Of a DNA stretch of 64,000 bases, positions 45,052 to 54,200 are shown piece by piece; positions within the stretch are counted from its first letter, which is position 1; each line of letters begins with the position of its first letter. Source of the stretch: Herpetosiphon llansteffanensis (GTDB lineage Bacteria; Chloroflexota; Chloroflexia; Chloroflexales; Herpetosiphonaceae); the NCBI RefSeq assembly GCF_003205875.1, contig NZ_PUBZ01000092.1, forward strand, positions 124,001-188,000. Reading direction: 5' to 3'. Both the position numbers and the translations under genes were made by a program. Below the pieces are notes generated by a model. It was given only the letters and a program-made list of their open reading frames with translations, did no database searches and was not told the origin of the DNA.

Positions 45052-46880
45052 TGCAGCACCTCTGCATTGGGCGCAACCAGCCGCAGCACCAGCAACGGGG
45101 TTTCGCTTGGGCTATAGACCTGAAGAACATCGCGCAATTCTTGATCGTAGAAGACGCTGATTTGCTCGACTTGCCAGCCTGCTGCGCCAGCCAACAATTC
45201 AATTGATTGGGCGGCTGCACCACAATCGTAGAGCGCCAAACGATAGGATTTTGCGCCATACTTGGCTTCAACGCGACCAATTGCCACCGTCAGCACCAGC
45301 AAGCCCAAGGTTTGCGAATCCAATGGATCGGCTGGAAAAACCTTGGCAACTTCGTCCCAGCTGAAACTTGGCCGAATCGCTTCCAGCGTGGCTTCATGCT
45401 GGTTAAGATGATAGATTCCTGTCGCCAAACCGTTGAGTTTATGGTTGAGCAGATAGACTGTTTGCGAGGCCATATTGCCGCCCGACGGCACAAAGCGCTG
45501 GCCAGCACCAAGCGTTTGGCTGGCGGGCTTGCGCACAAATGCTTGCTCAAGCAACCAAGCCAAGGGCGCAATCGAGGCCTGAATCGGCAGCTGCGCACTA
45601 ATATCAAACGCTGAATCAGGTTGCCATTGGCCTTGCAATTGACTGAGGGCATGGTGTTGAACATTGGTGTAGCCCTTGGCTCCGCTAACAATCGCCAGCG
45701 CATTTTTTGGCGCATAATGTTGTTGATGGGCCTTGGGGAAAATCGCGTAGCTGCGTTCATCGGTGTTGGCGTGATACCACAAAGCCAAATTCTCAAAATG
45801 GCCAGCGCCAACCAACAAATCGCGCGGCGCATCAAGATTGGGCTGGCCGCACACTGGACAATGCACCAAACGATGAACCGATTGGGCCACAAACTCCAGT
45901 GAAACGGGGTCGAGCACATAGCGCACGCCGCCGGTAATAATTGGGCTCAAGCCAGAAATAAGGTTGCCAACCACAAGGCTAGCTTGGCTCAGTGCCAATT
46001 GTTCGTTAAGGCTCAAGGGTGCGTTTGGCTCGCTCAATTGCGGCTCGGCGCTCTCAACCGCTTCGGCGCAGGCATAACAACCAGCTTCATGGGCAAAGGT
46101 GGTTGGGCCAAGCTCAATATGCTGCGGGTGTAGCCACAAGCGGGTAAAGCGGGTTTGGGTCTGAATCGCCCGTTGATTGAGCGTCTGGGTTAGCTCAGTT
46201 TGGGCCGTGCTGGTCAACAAACAGATCAGGCCATCATTATGTTCAGCTAACCAGTGCTCAACTGCATCGAGCAAGCCATCGGCAGCTGGCACGTGCAGCT
46301 CTAATTCCAAATGTGGCAGCGCGTAGGTTGTGGTTGGAGCAACATTCGCCAACCAGGTTGCCCGCCCCAAGCCAGCTTGGGCCAATTGATGCAGCAAGGG
46401 CGCAACCAAGCGTTCGCCGCCAAGCAAGAGCAACGGCGTTGCCTGCAAGCGTTGCAGCACTTCATAACGATTGCGACAAATGCGAGTTTGGTCGACAAAG
46501 CGGCTGTAGAAGGCCAATTGTTGGCTGAAGGCCCGCGCTACTTGTGGATCAAGTGTGTTGCTTGGCAAGGGGCCTTCTTCGAGCACACCCTGCACATGCA
46601 ACAGCTGCAAGGTATCGTCAATCGTGGCGGGCTTGAATTGGGTCAAGCGTTCGCCAATCGTTTCACGGCTGTTGAGGCCATTCAGCAAGGGCAATAATTG
46701 CGGCAGCAGATTGCGTACCGATTTGCCACGCAACACCACATCGTGCGGCCCGCCTAGCAACAACAACAATTGCTCGTTATACCAAACCCGCGCAATTTCA
46801 TCGGAGATGCGCGGACGAGTTGGCATTTGCACCTGCGGATCGCCCTGCAAATGGGTGTGTAAATCAAATGCTTGGGTCAT
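45048..46880 (-). CDS. Zinc-motif (ocin-ThiF-like) domain fused to nitroreductase (610 aa)
   Basis: N-terminal two-thirds: E1/ThiF-like protein with paired CxxC (CYACAEAV near residue 270; CPVCGQPN near 340) of the type found with TOMM cyclodehydratases. C-terminal third: nitroreductase part (VPSGGNMASQTVYLLNHKLN, GLATGIYHLNQHEATLEAIR, LALYDCGAAAQSIELLAGAA). The fusion suggests a combined leader-binding/oxidation role. ATGA overlap at both ends. Confidence 0.85.
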   Translation of the reverse strand: MTQAFDLHTHLQGDPQVQMPTRPRISDEIARVWYNEQLLLLLGGPHDVVLRGKSVRNLLPQLLPLLNGLNSRETIGERLTQFKPATIDDTLQLLHVQGVLEEGPLPSNTLDPQVARAFSQQLAFYSRFVDQTRICRNRYEVLQRLQATPLLLLGGERLVAPLLHQLAQAGLGRATWLANVAPTTTYALPHLELELHVPAADGLLDAVEHWLAEHNDGLICLLTSTAQTELTQTLNQRAIQTQTRFTRLWLHPQHIELGPTTFAHEAGCYACAEAVESAEPQLSEPNAPLSLNEQLALSQASLVVGNLISGLSPIITGGVRYVLDPVSLEFVAQSVHRLVHCPVCGQPNLDAPRDLLVGAGHFENLALWYHANTDERSYAIFPKAHQQHYAPKNALAIVSGAKGYTNVQHHALSQLQGQWQPDSAFDISAQLPIQASIAPLAWLLEQAFVRKPASQTLGAGQRFVPSGGNMASQTVYLLNHKLNGLATGIYHLNQHEATLEAIRPSFSWDEVAKVFPADPLDSQTLGLLVLTVAIGRVEAKYGAKSYRLALYDCGAAAQSIELLAGAAGWQVEQISVFYDQELRDVLQVYSPSETPLLVLRLVAPNAEVLQ

Positions 46881-47695
46881 AATGCCACCTCGCGAGCTTG
46901 CAAGGCCAAGTTAGCCACAACCTGGGCCAACTGATCGCGGCCAATCCAGGTTGTATTCTGTTGGCCACCACAGGCTGGGCAGTTTTCAAATGGCTCGACA
47001 TGGTTGCGGCTCACGCCAAGATTGAAGCTATCCCATTGGACTTCGCGGCCAAGTGCCAAGGGTGGTTGTTGGCCAAGCAAAAGGCGTTCTATTTCGGCCA
47101 AGCCATAGCTGGCAGCCAAGTTCGTTAGCGCGGCAATTGAGGGTTGAAACAACGCTTGTTGCTGTTGGCGCAAAAAGCCATCGCGCGCTTGCCACACATC
47201 GTTGCGGGTTTCGCACGAGCGCAAACGAGCTTGATAGCAGGCATAACAGGCGGTATGCTCGGGCAAAATCGTCGGCCCCAGCGTAATCTGCGAACCCCAC
47301 AAACTGAGCGCAGTCCATGGTGTTGCTGCACGAAGGCTGGCTTGATTGAGCGCATCGGAAAGCGCTGGATAAGGCCGCTGCGTGATTAGCGCTGCTGCGT
47401 GATAGCGACTGAGCAGCAAACCCAAGCCGCTCGTCGCAAAAGGTCGCGCCAAAAGCTGAATTGGATAGCTGCTGGTCATTTGGCGAATCTGCTGCGAAAT
47501 TTGGCTATGATCGGCGCTCGATAAAGCTGCAACTGTCACCAGTGCCAAGGGCAGTTGCCCCAAGCGGGCGAGCAGCGCTTGCGCCATCACTGCATCGGTT
47601 ACCAATAGCAAGCGCGCCGAGCGTTTTTCGTGCAAACCTTGGGCAAACAGCCATTGCTGATGGGTTGCCACAAGTGTTGAATAAAGTTGATCCAT
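46877..47695 (-). CDS. TOMM zinc-tetracysteine (ocin-ThiF-like) protein (272 aa)
   Basis: Contains GPTILPEHTACYACYQARLR and a C-terminal FENCPACGGQQ, the paired CxxC zinc motif of cyclodehydratase C-proteins/ocin-ThiF. It would serve as the partner that presents the precursor to the YcaO enzyme. AAAGGA before ATG. Confidence 0.82.
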   Translation of the reverse strand: MDQLYSTLVATHQQWLFAQGLHEKRSARLLLVTDAVMAQALLARLGQLPLALVTVAALSSADHSQISQQIRQMTSSYPIQLLARPFATSGLGLLLSRYHAAALITQRPYPALSDALNQASLRAATPWTALSLWGSQITLGPTILPEHTACYACYQARLRSCETRNDVWQARDGFLRQQQQALFQPSIAALTNLAASYGLAEIERLLLGQQPPLALGREVQWDSFNLGVSRNHVEPFENCPACGGQQNTTWIGRDQLAQVVANLALQAREVAL

Positions 47696-47712
47696 TGGGC
47701 AATCCTTTCAAA

Positions 47713-49026
47713 CTAGGCAAATGGCTGAGGCCAGTGGTTCAAATCGGCTTCGGCCAAAACTGGGTAGCCCATGCGCTCTGGCACGCTATACAACCGTGGC
47801 GTTGCCAAAAAGCGCGCATTATAGTTACAACTGAAGGGCATCAGTTGCGGCGCAATCACTTTGATCGTGTACAAACCAACTTCGCGCAAAGCTGGCAAAG
47901 TCAAATCGACCACAATCAGCTCTAGCCCAGCTCGCCGAAAAATATCGATCAGGCGTTTGGCTTCAACCGCCGGATCAGGATGATCGAGCCGTGGCAGCTG
48001 GCTGAGGCTGCGCCAGCTGGTTTGTTCAAATAAGAAATCAAAGGCGGGCGCGGTTGCTGCATCTGCATAGTAGGCAGCGCCATCGCTCAAGCGAATGAAG
48101 CTGCGATAATCTTTAGGGTTGAAGGGCAATGGTTGGCTCAACGAATGCTCGATGCCAATCCGCGAGGCTGCCGATTCGTCGAGCACTTTGCTGGGCAAGG
48201 CAGCCGGATTGGTGCGCGTGGCCGACATCACCATTGTGCGCAAGCGACCATGAGGCGCAACTTGCACCGCATACATCGTTGCAACACCAAGATCGGTAGT
48301 TGCATCAAAAAAATAGCTCTGAATATTTGCAGCTTGCACCCGACTCAAGCGTTCTTGGAAGGCTGGGTCTTGCACGTCACTCAAATCAACTTGGGGCAAG
48401 GCCAATTTTTGCCACCAGGCAATACTCAGGGCATCGCGTTCAATCGCCTCGCCAATGCCGGTGACAATTGCTTGTTCGTAGCTGGCGGCGAGTGCCGTGC
48501 CAGTCGAAATCGAGGTTGTAAAGGTTTCGCCAGCATATTCTGGCTGCATGCCAACATAGACCGCAATCGCTGGCACATACATCGGCTGGCCCGAAATCAG
48601 CGAGTAGCCTTCGACCCAGCGCATCCGTTCGCGGTTGCTCGGCGGAGTTGTAGGATTGGCGGGGTTGCGATATTCAGCATCGGAGCAGCGCGGAAACAAT
48701 TCTAAATCAACGGCCTCGATGCCAAGCTCTTGACGGGTTGCCACCTCGAAGCGTTGATGGGCATGCTTGACATTGCAATAGCGTTCGAGGGCTTCACAAT
48801 ATGATTTCGCCTTGGCCCATTCACGTTCCAAAAACACGCCAGTACCAGCTGGTGGCTCGCTCATGGCAAGCTCGGCGCAATGCACATTGGTGTTAAAAAC
48901 GGGAATCGCTGGATTGCCAGGCGTGCGCGGCAGTTCGGTCGCAGAACCCAAGATGCCAGTACGCGGATTCACCAACGGCGCAACCCTGGTCAAAATGTCA
49001 TCAATTGATAAAAATGTCTTTGCCAT
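47713..49026 (-). CDS. YcaO-domain cyclodehydratase (437 aa)
   Basis: ATP-dependent enzyme that turns Cys/Ser/Thr of the precursor into azolines. Typical: FLEREWAKAKSYCEALERYC, TSISTGTALAASYEQAIVTG, GEAIERDALSIAWWQ and the C-terminal NHWPQPFA, a degenerate form of the PxPxP tail of RiPP YcaO enzymes. No fused C domain; the zinc-motif proteins next to it would supply that function. GGAG 7 nt before ATG. Confidence 0.93.
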   Translation of the reverse strand: MAKTFLSIDDILTRVAPLVNPRTGILGSATELPRTPGNPAIPVFNTNVHCAELAMSEPPAGTGVFLEREWAKAKSYCEALERYCNVKHAHQRFEVATRQELGIEAVDLELFPRCSDAEYRNPANPTTPPSNRERMRWVEGYSLISGQPMYVPAIAVYVGMQPEYAGETFTTSISTGTALAASYEQAIVTGIGEAIERDALSIAWWQKLALPQVDLSDVQDPAFQERLSRVQAANIQSYFFDATTDLGVATMYAVQVAPHGRLRTMVMSATRTNPAALPSKVLDESAASRIGIEHSLSQPLPFNPKDYRSFIRLSDGAAYYADAATAPAFDFLFEQTSWRSLSQLPRLDHPDPAVEAKRLIDIFRRAGLELIVVDLTLPALREVGLYTIKVIAPQLMPFSCNYNARFLATPRLYSVPERMGYPVLAEADLNHWPQPFA

Positions 49027-49038
49027 GAGTACACTCCG

Positions 49039-49560
49039 TTAAGCAGATGCTTGATGAAGCTGCTGTAGCGAATCAATGGGATAGCTGCGAAACGATGAGC
49101 AGCGCAAGCACAGCGGGTCGCGGGGCAAGCGGCCTAATTGGCTGCTGCCATCAGCCCGAATCAGCAAAATGCGGGCGGCGAGCTGCTGCAACTGGCTATT
49201 GAGCCAACGAGCGGCGGTTTGCCAAGCAGGCAGCGCCAGCAGATAATCGCTGGGCGCAGGAGTTGGAAAAAGAGCGGTATAGCGTTGAAAACAATCAACA
49301 CAGCAATAATCATCAGCGCCAAATAGTGGCCCAATCCGCAAGCTGCGAGCAAATGGCTGAAGCACGACCACCGGCAATGGAGTTGTGGCGACGAACGAGC
49401 GTAGGCGATCAACGTCCTCAGCCTGGTTGCCGCTGATCCACAACCAGCTTGCTGGGCGTTGCGTCGCCGCGTTGTGGTTGAAGCTCACGCCCAGGTCGGC
49501 AAGTTGTTCAAAGAGCGCTGCGTTTGAGGTCGAAGCATTCGCGGGCAAAAATCCATCCAT
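49039..49560 (-). CDS. Short zinc-tetracysteine protein (173 aa)
   Basis: Third protein in this operon with paired CxxC: GADDYCCVDCFQRY and DPLCLRCSSF, like the C-terminal parts of the two larger ones but much shorter. Possibly a stand-alone precursor-binding subunit or a shrunken duplicate. ATG 49560 is preferred over the ATG two codons earlier because GGAG lies 7 nt upstream. Confidence 0.75.
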   Translation of the reverse strand: MDGFLPANASTSNAALFEQLADLGVSFNHNAATQRPASWLWISGNQAEDVDRLRSFVATTPLPVVVLQPFARSLRIGPLFGADDYCCVDCFQRYTALFPTPAPSDYLLALPAWQTAARWLNSQLQQLAARILLIRADGSSQLGRLPRDPLCLRCSSFRSYPIDSLQQLHQASA

Positions 49561-49649
49561 CGTCATACTCCATTTAATCAGTCAAGGCCCCAGACCCTTG
49601 CGGTAGCCGGAGCCTGTGCTGAATAGTCATACTTCCACCATTGAATTAG

Positions 49650-49692
49650 GGAAGGTGCAAGCAGCAGAAGCAGATTTCTGCTGCCTGGCTCC
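49650..49692 (-). terminator. Stem-loop between the precursor array and enzymes
   Basis: Nine-bp stem GCAGCAGAA / TTCTGCTGC (49661-49684) with outer GGGA/TCCC pairs. There is no T-run. Likely a partial terminator or RNA-stability hairpin that raises precursor mRNA above enzyme mRNA. Confidence 0.6.
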
Positions 49693-49703
49693 CTTACACC
49701 ACA

Positions 49704-49892
49704 CTATTGAACTTCAGCTGCCGCCGTGCAGAAGGTGCTGACGGTACAGAGCGAGCCTGAGGTGCTGATTGAACCCAGCGATGAGATACAAGCAGCAGCG
49801 ACGTTGGTTACATGCTCTTCCAATTCATCAGCAAACAATTCGGTTTCGTCGGCGGTCACTTCGGCATCGATCAAGTTTTTTACATCTGCCAT
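49704..49892 (-). CDS. RiPP precursor peptide, copy 1 (62 aa)
   Basis: Acidic leader (about residues 1-34, with ETELFADELEEHV) followed by a Ser/Thr/Cys-rich core from Cys35: CISSLGSISTSGSLCTVSTF, then CTAAAEVQ. The core has 3 Cys, 7 Ser and 4 Thr. The start is MADVKN: GAGG stands 9 nt upstream, whereas the GTG five codons before overlaps the ribosome site. This last copy before the enzyme genes carries more synonymous changes than the others. Confidence 0.9.
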   Translation of the reverse strand: MADVKNLIDAEVTADETELFADELEEHVTNVAAACISSLGSISTSGSLCTVSTFCTAAAEVQ

Positions 49893-49929
49893 GGGTGTAA
49901 TCCTCACAATGTAGCTAAGAGAGCCAGGC

Positions 49930-50118
49930 TTATTGAATTTCGGCGGCGGCGGTACAGAAGGTGCTGACGGTACAGAGCGAGCCTGAGGTGCTGATTGAAC
50001 CCAGCGATGAGATACAAGCAGCGGCGACGTTGGTTACATGCTCTTCCAGTTCATCGGCAAACAATTCGGTTTCGTCAGCGGTCACTTCGGCATCGATCAA
50101 GTTTTTTACATCTGCCAT
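49930..50118 (-). CDS. RiPP precursor peptide, copy 2 (62 aa)
   Basis: Identical to copy 1 in protein sequence except Ile instead of Val at residue 61, next to the C-terminus. Start MADVKN, with its own GAGG. Confidence 0.9.
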   Translation of the reverse strand: MADVKNLIDAEVTADETELFADELEEHVTNVAAACISSLGSISTSGSLCTVSTFCTAAAEIQ

Positions 50119-50155
50119 GGGTGTAATCCTCACAATGTAGCTAAGAGAGCCAGGC

Positions 50156-50344
50156 TTATTGAATTTCGGCGGCGGCGGTACAGAAGGTGCTGACGGTACA
50201 GAGCGAGCCTGAGGTGCTGATTGAACCCAGCGATGAGATACAAGCAGCGGCGACGTTGGTTACATGCTCTTCCAGTTCATCGGCAAACAATTCGGTTTCG
50301 TCAGCGGTCACTTCGGCATCGATCAAGTTTTTTACATCTGACAT
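50156..50344 (-). CDS. RiPP precursor peptide, copy 3 (62 aa)
   Basis: Starts MSDVKN (Ser for Ala at position 2); Ile61. Otherwise identical to copy 1; own GAGG ribosome site. Confidence 0.9.
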   Translation of the reverse strand: MSDVKNLIDAEVTADETELFADELEEHVTNVAAACISSLGSISTSGSLCTVSTFCTAAAEIQ

Positions 50345-50382
50345 AGCGGCAATCCTCACAAACTAGAGTTGGCGATTCAGAA

Positions 50383-50571
50383 CTATTGAACTTCGGCGGC
50401 GGCGGTACAGAAGGTGCTGACGGTACAGAGCGAGCCTGAGGTGCTGATTGAACCCAGTGATGAGATACAAGCAGCAGCGACGTTGGTTACATGCTCTTCC
50501 AGTTCATCGGCAAACAATTCGGTTTCGTCAGCGGTCACTTCGGCATCGATCAAGTTTTTTACATCTGACAT
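50383..50571 (-). CDS. RiPP precursor peptide, copy 4 (62 aa)
   Basis: MSDVKN start, Val61; core identical to the others. Confidence 0.9.
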   Translation of the reverse strand: MSDVKNLIDAEVTADETELFADELEEHVTNVAAACISSLGSISTSGSLCTVSTFCTAAAEVQ

Positions 50572-50609
50572 AGTGGCAATCCTCACAAGCTAGAGTTGGC
50601 GATTCAAAA

Positions 50610-50798
50610 TTATTGAACTTCGGCGGCGGCGGTGCAGAAGGTGCTGACGGTACAGAGCGAGCCGGAGGTGCTGATTGAACCCAGCGATGAGATACAAGCA
50701 GCGGCAACGTTGGTTACATGCTCTTCCAGCTCATCGGCAAACAATTCGGTTTCGTCAGCGGTCACTTCGGCATCGATCAAGTTTTTTACATCTGACAT
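50610..50798 (-). CDS. RiPP precursor peptide, copy 5 (62 aa)
   Basis: MSDVKN start, Val61; same protein as copy 4, with a few synonymous base changes. Confidence 0.9.
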   Translation of the reverse strand: MSDVKNLIDAEVTADETELFADELEEHVTNVAAACISSLGSISTSGSLCTVSTFCTAAAEVQ

Positions 50799-50836
50799 AG
50801 TGGCAATCCTCACAAGCTAGAGTTGGCGATTCAAAA

Positions 50837-51025
50837 CTATTGAACTTCGGCGGCGGCGGTGCAGAAGGTGCTGACGGTACAGAGCGAGCCGGAGGTGCTG
50901 ATTGAACCCAGTGATGAGATACAGGCAGCAGCGACGTTGGTTACATGCTCTTCCAATTCATCGGCAAACAATTCGGTTTCGTCGGCGGTCACTTCAGCAT
51001 CGATCAAGTTTTTTACATCTGCCAT
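50837..51025 (-). CDS. RiPP precursor peptide, copy 6, promoter-proximal (62 aa)
   Basis: First gene of the array. Start MADVKN with AGGAG 9 nt upstream; Val61; core as in the others. A 200-bp upstream region with inverted repeats probably holds the operon promoter. Confidence 0.9.
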   Translation of the reverse strand: MADVKNLIDAEVTADETELFADELEEHVTNVAAACISSLGSISTSGSLCTVSTFCTAAAEVQ

Positions 51026-51128
51026 TGGGTGGTGCTCCTAGTGGGCTAAGCTCTATGTATCAGTGTTTGTCAGCGTTGGGTGCGCACCTCGTTGTTGACA
51101 GGGCTATTACACCACAACGCCATGGCCC

Positions 51129-51177
51129 AAACTATCTGGCCAACGATAGTTAAACCGATATAAGAGCGATATATCGG
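51129..51177 (-). promoter_or_regulatory. Two inverted repeats upstream of the precursor array, putative operators
   Basis: AACTATC / GATAGTT (51129-51151) and CCGATATA / TATATCGG (51155-51177) lie next to each other, 100-150 bp ahead of the first precursor. They may bind the regulator encoded directly upstream. No consensus promoter could be placed with confidence. Confidence 0.45.
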
Positions 51178-51228
51178 CTATCACTCATCATTAAAAAATA
51201 TTAAATTAGGTTTGCTTGAAGTGAAATG

Positions 51229-54200
51229 TTATAGAGAAATACGTTCGAGGCGTTTGCGGATGCGCTCAGCAGCGCTAACATTGCCCAACATGAGGTAGAT
51301 GTCGATTAAGCGTTGGTAGGTTGGCTCGTGATACGGATCGTAGCTCAATAAACGTTCGGCGTAGGGGATGGCCTCGGCGATTGGGCCATACGCCAGCAAT
51401 AATTCTAGGTATTCGCTGGTTGCAGTAACAAATTGGGTTAAAGCTTGCTCGCGCCAATCGAGCACCCATTCTGCATATGCAAGATCGCTCAGCAAATCGT
51501 CCTGATAGATCGCCAAGGCCGTTTGATAGGCGTGCAGGGCGGCGGGCATGGCTCCTTGCTGGCGATGCTGGGCGGCGGTTTGCAGCAAGCTCTGAAATTG
51601 GGCATAATCGGTGATAATCGTGGCTTGCGGATTGAGGCGCAAGCCAGCGGCTTCACTCAGCACAAAGGCCGAATTAGCGCCGCCGCTGCGTTCAGGCTCC
51701 AGCACGTGGAGCAAAGCGTTGAGGGTTACGCGTAATGCACCATCTGCTGCTTGAGGCGCAAGCTCAGGCCAAAGCTGCTCGATCACGGCTTCGCGGCTAA
51801 TAATTCGTGGGCGTTGCAGCAGCAACAAAGCCAATAATTGACGTGACTTTTCGCGTGCCCACTCATTGGCATCAACCAACTCTGGGCCACGCCACAGCTG
51901 CAAACTGCCAAAAAGCTGAATCTTGAGCGCATAGCCTGGGCGTTGGCGAATGCTGGCCAAGCTTTGTTGCGCGATTTTACGCTGTTGGGTCGAAGCTTGT
52001 TTGACCACATCCAACAAGCGTTCAATGCTTGCTGCTGAACCATACAAGCCCAAAAGTTGCAACATCGCGCTTTGTTGCGAGGGCAGCTCTGCATATAATT
52101 TCCAGCAAATTGCTTCGAGCGCTGGGCGATCACGCTCGGCTAAAAATTGGGCAATCCGCTGGGCCGCAATCCCCGTGCGCAAGCCTAATTCAACCAACAA
52201 CGTCGTCAACATTAAAGGCGTGGCATTCATATGGCGGTCGCCATCGCTCAAATAATCGCGCCAAATCGTGGTGGCTTCGCCAATTAACTGCGGGCTTGGC
52301 TGCAATTGCCAGCGGCTGGCCAGCTGCACGAGGCCAGCACGCAAGCGCAAAATTGGCGATTGAGCAGCTTCAATCATGGGCTTGGCCTGCTCCAAGGCCG
52401 CCAACGCACGACGATATTCGCCACAGCAAAACCATGCTTGGGCCAACATCAACCACATGCGTGGATCAGCGCCATACAACGCATCATCGCGAATCAGGCC
52501 GCGCTCACTGCTGGTTGCATCGTGCTGAGCTAATTTAATTTCGCCCAAACTGGCCCAAGCAAACGCTCGCAAGGCCAACAAACGATGGCGCATAATTGAG
52601 GGCAATGGCTCATCGCTTGGCTGTAATAATTGCTGAATCAAGCGCTCAGTCGTTGGCCGATCAGCTTCTAGCAAGGCCAGCCCAAGCTTGGTTCCCCGCG
52701 TTTGTAAACGGGTCAAACGCACACCATAGCGCTCGCTCAGCAGACTAGCTTGATCAGCCAAATCTTGGGCGACGAGCCGATCTTCAGGAGTCGAGCGGCT
52801 CATCAAGCAGGTTGCCAACAGATCCAACAAACTCATGCGCATGGCTGGCTCAGCCTGCACTTGCGGGTGTTGCAACCAGGCTTCGAGCCATTGAATACCT
52901 TCATTCGGCAAGGTCAAAATGGTATACAAGCCGCCGACAACACAAGCCGCCACCCACCGCCAAAAGAAGGGCAATTCGCTGTGAGCCAAACTTTGAGCTG
53001 TTGCCAAGGCTTTGAGATAGCGCCCGCGCTTGATCTGAAACAGCAACAAGGGAAATTTCAATAAATCGCGGCGTTGGCGATACCAAACAAAACTTTTGAG
53101 GCTAAAACTTTCACGGGCAGCGGCGAATAGCGCTTGCTCGTCGCCCTGCCAAAAATAGATTAAGCATTGTTCGCCAACCACCTGAAACGCCTCTGCATAG
53201 CGTTGCTCAGCTCGATAGGCTTGAGCAGCCAAAGCCAAGGTTTGGGCTGCCAACACTGGGTCGTGTTCGCGCAAAGCCAAGCCATGCACATGCAGCAATT
53301 CGCCACTTTGGCGCTCGTTGGCTGGCAATTGTTGCAACCATTGCAAGACTGGTTGCTGCTGCGCTAGCAAGGCCAATCCAGCCTGTTTGAGCCGCTCGAC
53401 CACCTTTGACCATTGGCCCAAGCGGCACCAGAGATCAAGCGCCGCCTCATAATGCCCCTGCTGATCAAACCAAGTTGCTGCTTCGGTTAGCAATTGCTCG
53501 ACTTCGGCCAACGGCTCTTGGCGTACAACCTCGAGCCAGAATGGCTCAAAGCGCCACCAATCAGCATGGTCGGGCACAACAAACAGGTTGTATTGCCAGA
53601 TGCTCGCAGGATCAGGCGCGGCCATCGCCGTTAGCACTGCTTGATTGAAAAATGGCAACTGGGCGGCAAATTGGGCAGTTCGGCGCACAGCAGCGGGCAA
53701 TTGCGCTAAAACATCATGCGCTAAAAAAGCGCCAATCGTGCCTTGATAACTATTTGGCAACGCTCGCCACAAGCGCAAACCAGCCGGCCAGCCATTGGTC
53801 GCCTGCCAAGCAGCCTCACGTTGGCTAGGATGTTGGCTTGGCAACAGTTGCGCAATTTCAGCAGCGCTAAACCGCAAATCAGCGGCGTTGAGTTGGCGAT
53901 ATTGGCCGCGCGCCGCCAAACTAGCCCAATCAAGCTGCGGCAATTGACGGCTACTGACAATCAGATGCACATTGGTTGGCGCAAAACGCAACACTTCTTG
54001 CAATATAGGCCAAGCGCTGGCTTGCAAATAGTGGCAATCATCAAGCACCAAAGCAATGCGGCGCGGAGCCAAGGTGGCCCAACAATCAAATAAATCGGCC
54101 AAACTGTTGATTGGCTTAATCAGCGGAAAGCGACTTTTGGTCAGATTAATCAGCACCCGCTGAAGTTGCTCGGCTTCGGTTGGGCTATTCAAGCCAGACC

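Larger units (their letters stand above)
49704..51025 (-). repeat. Six-copy tandem array of precursor genes, 226-227 bp unit
   Basis: Six repeat units, each one precursor gene plus a short spacer with its own ribosome site. Start-to-start distances are 226, 226, 227, 227 and 227. Spacers fall into two types: one between copies 1-2 and 2-3 (GCTAAGAGAGCCAGGC) and one between the others (CTAGAGTTGGCGATTC), showing stepwise duplication. Confidence 0.95.

Noticed and set aside
49704..51025. The regular 226-bp repeat as a CRISPR-like or satellite array.
   Set aside because: The unit is too long, contains a conserved coding frame with a ribosome site, and the spacers are conserved, not unique.
36547..51025. 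A lanthipeptide cluster.
   Set aside because: LanB-type dehydratase is present, but there is no LanC cyclase or LanM, and YcaO plus azoline dehydrogenases point to azoles instead.
49726..51041. Open frames of about 60 residues on the plus strand opposite each precursor gene.
   Set aside because: They are mirror readings of the conserved precursor DNA; no ribosome site of their own, and the minus-strand frames have leader/core logic and strong synonymous bias.
51155..51177. The CCGATATA/TATATCGG repeat as a terminator of the BTAD regulator.
   Set aside because: The stem is AT-rich and has no T-run; location before the precursor array fits an operator better, though neither is proven.
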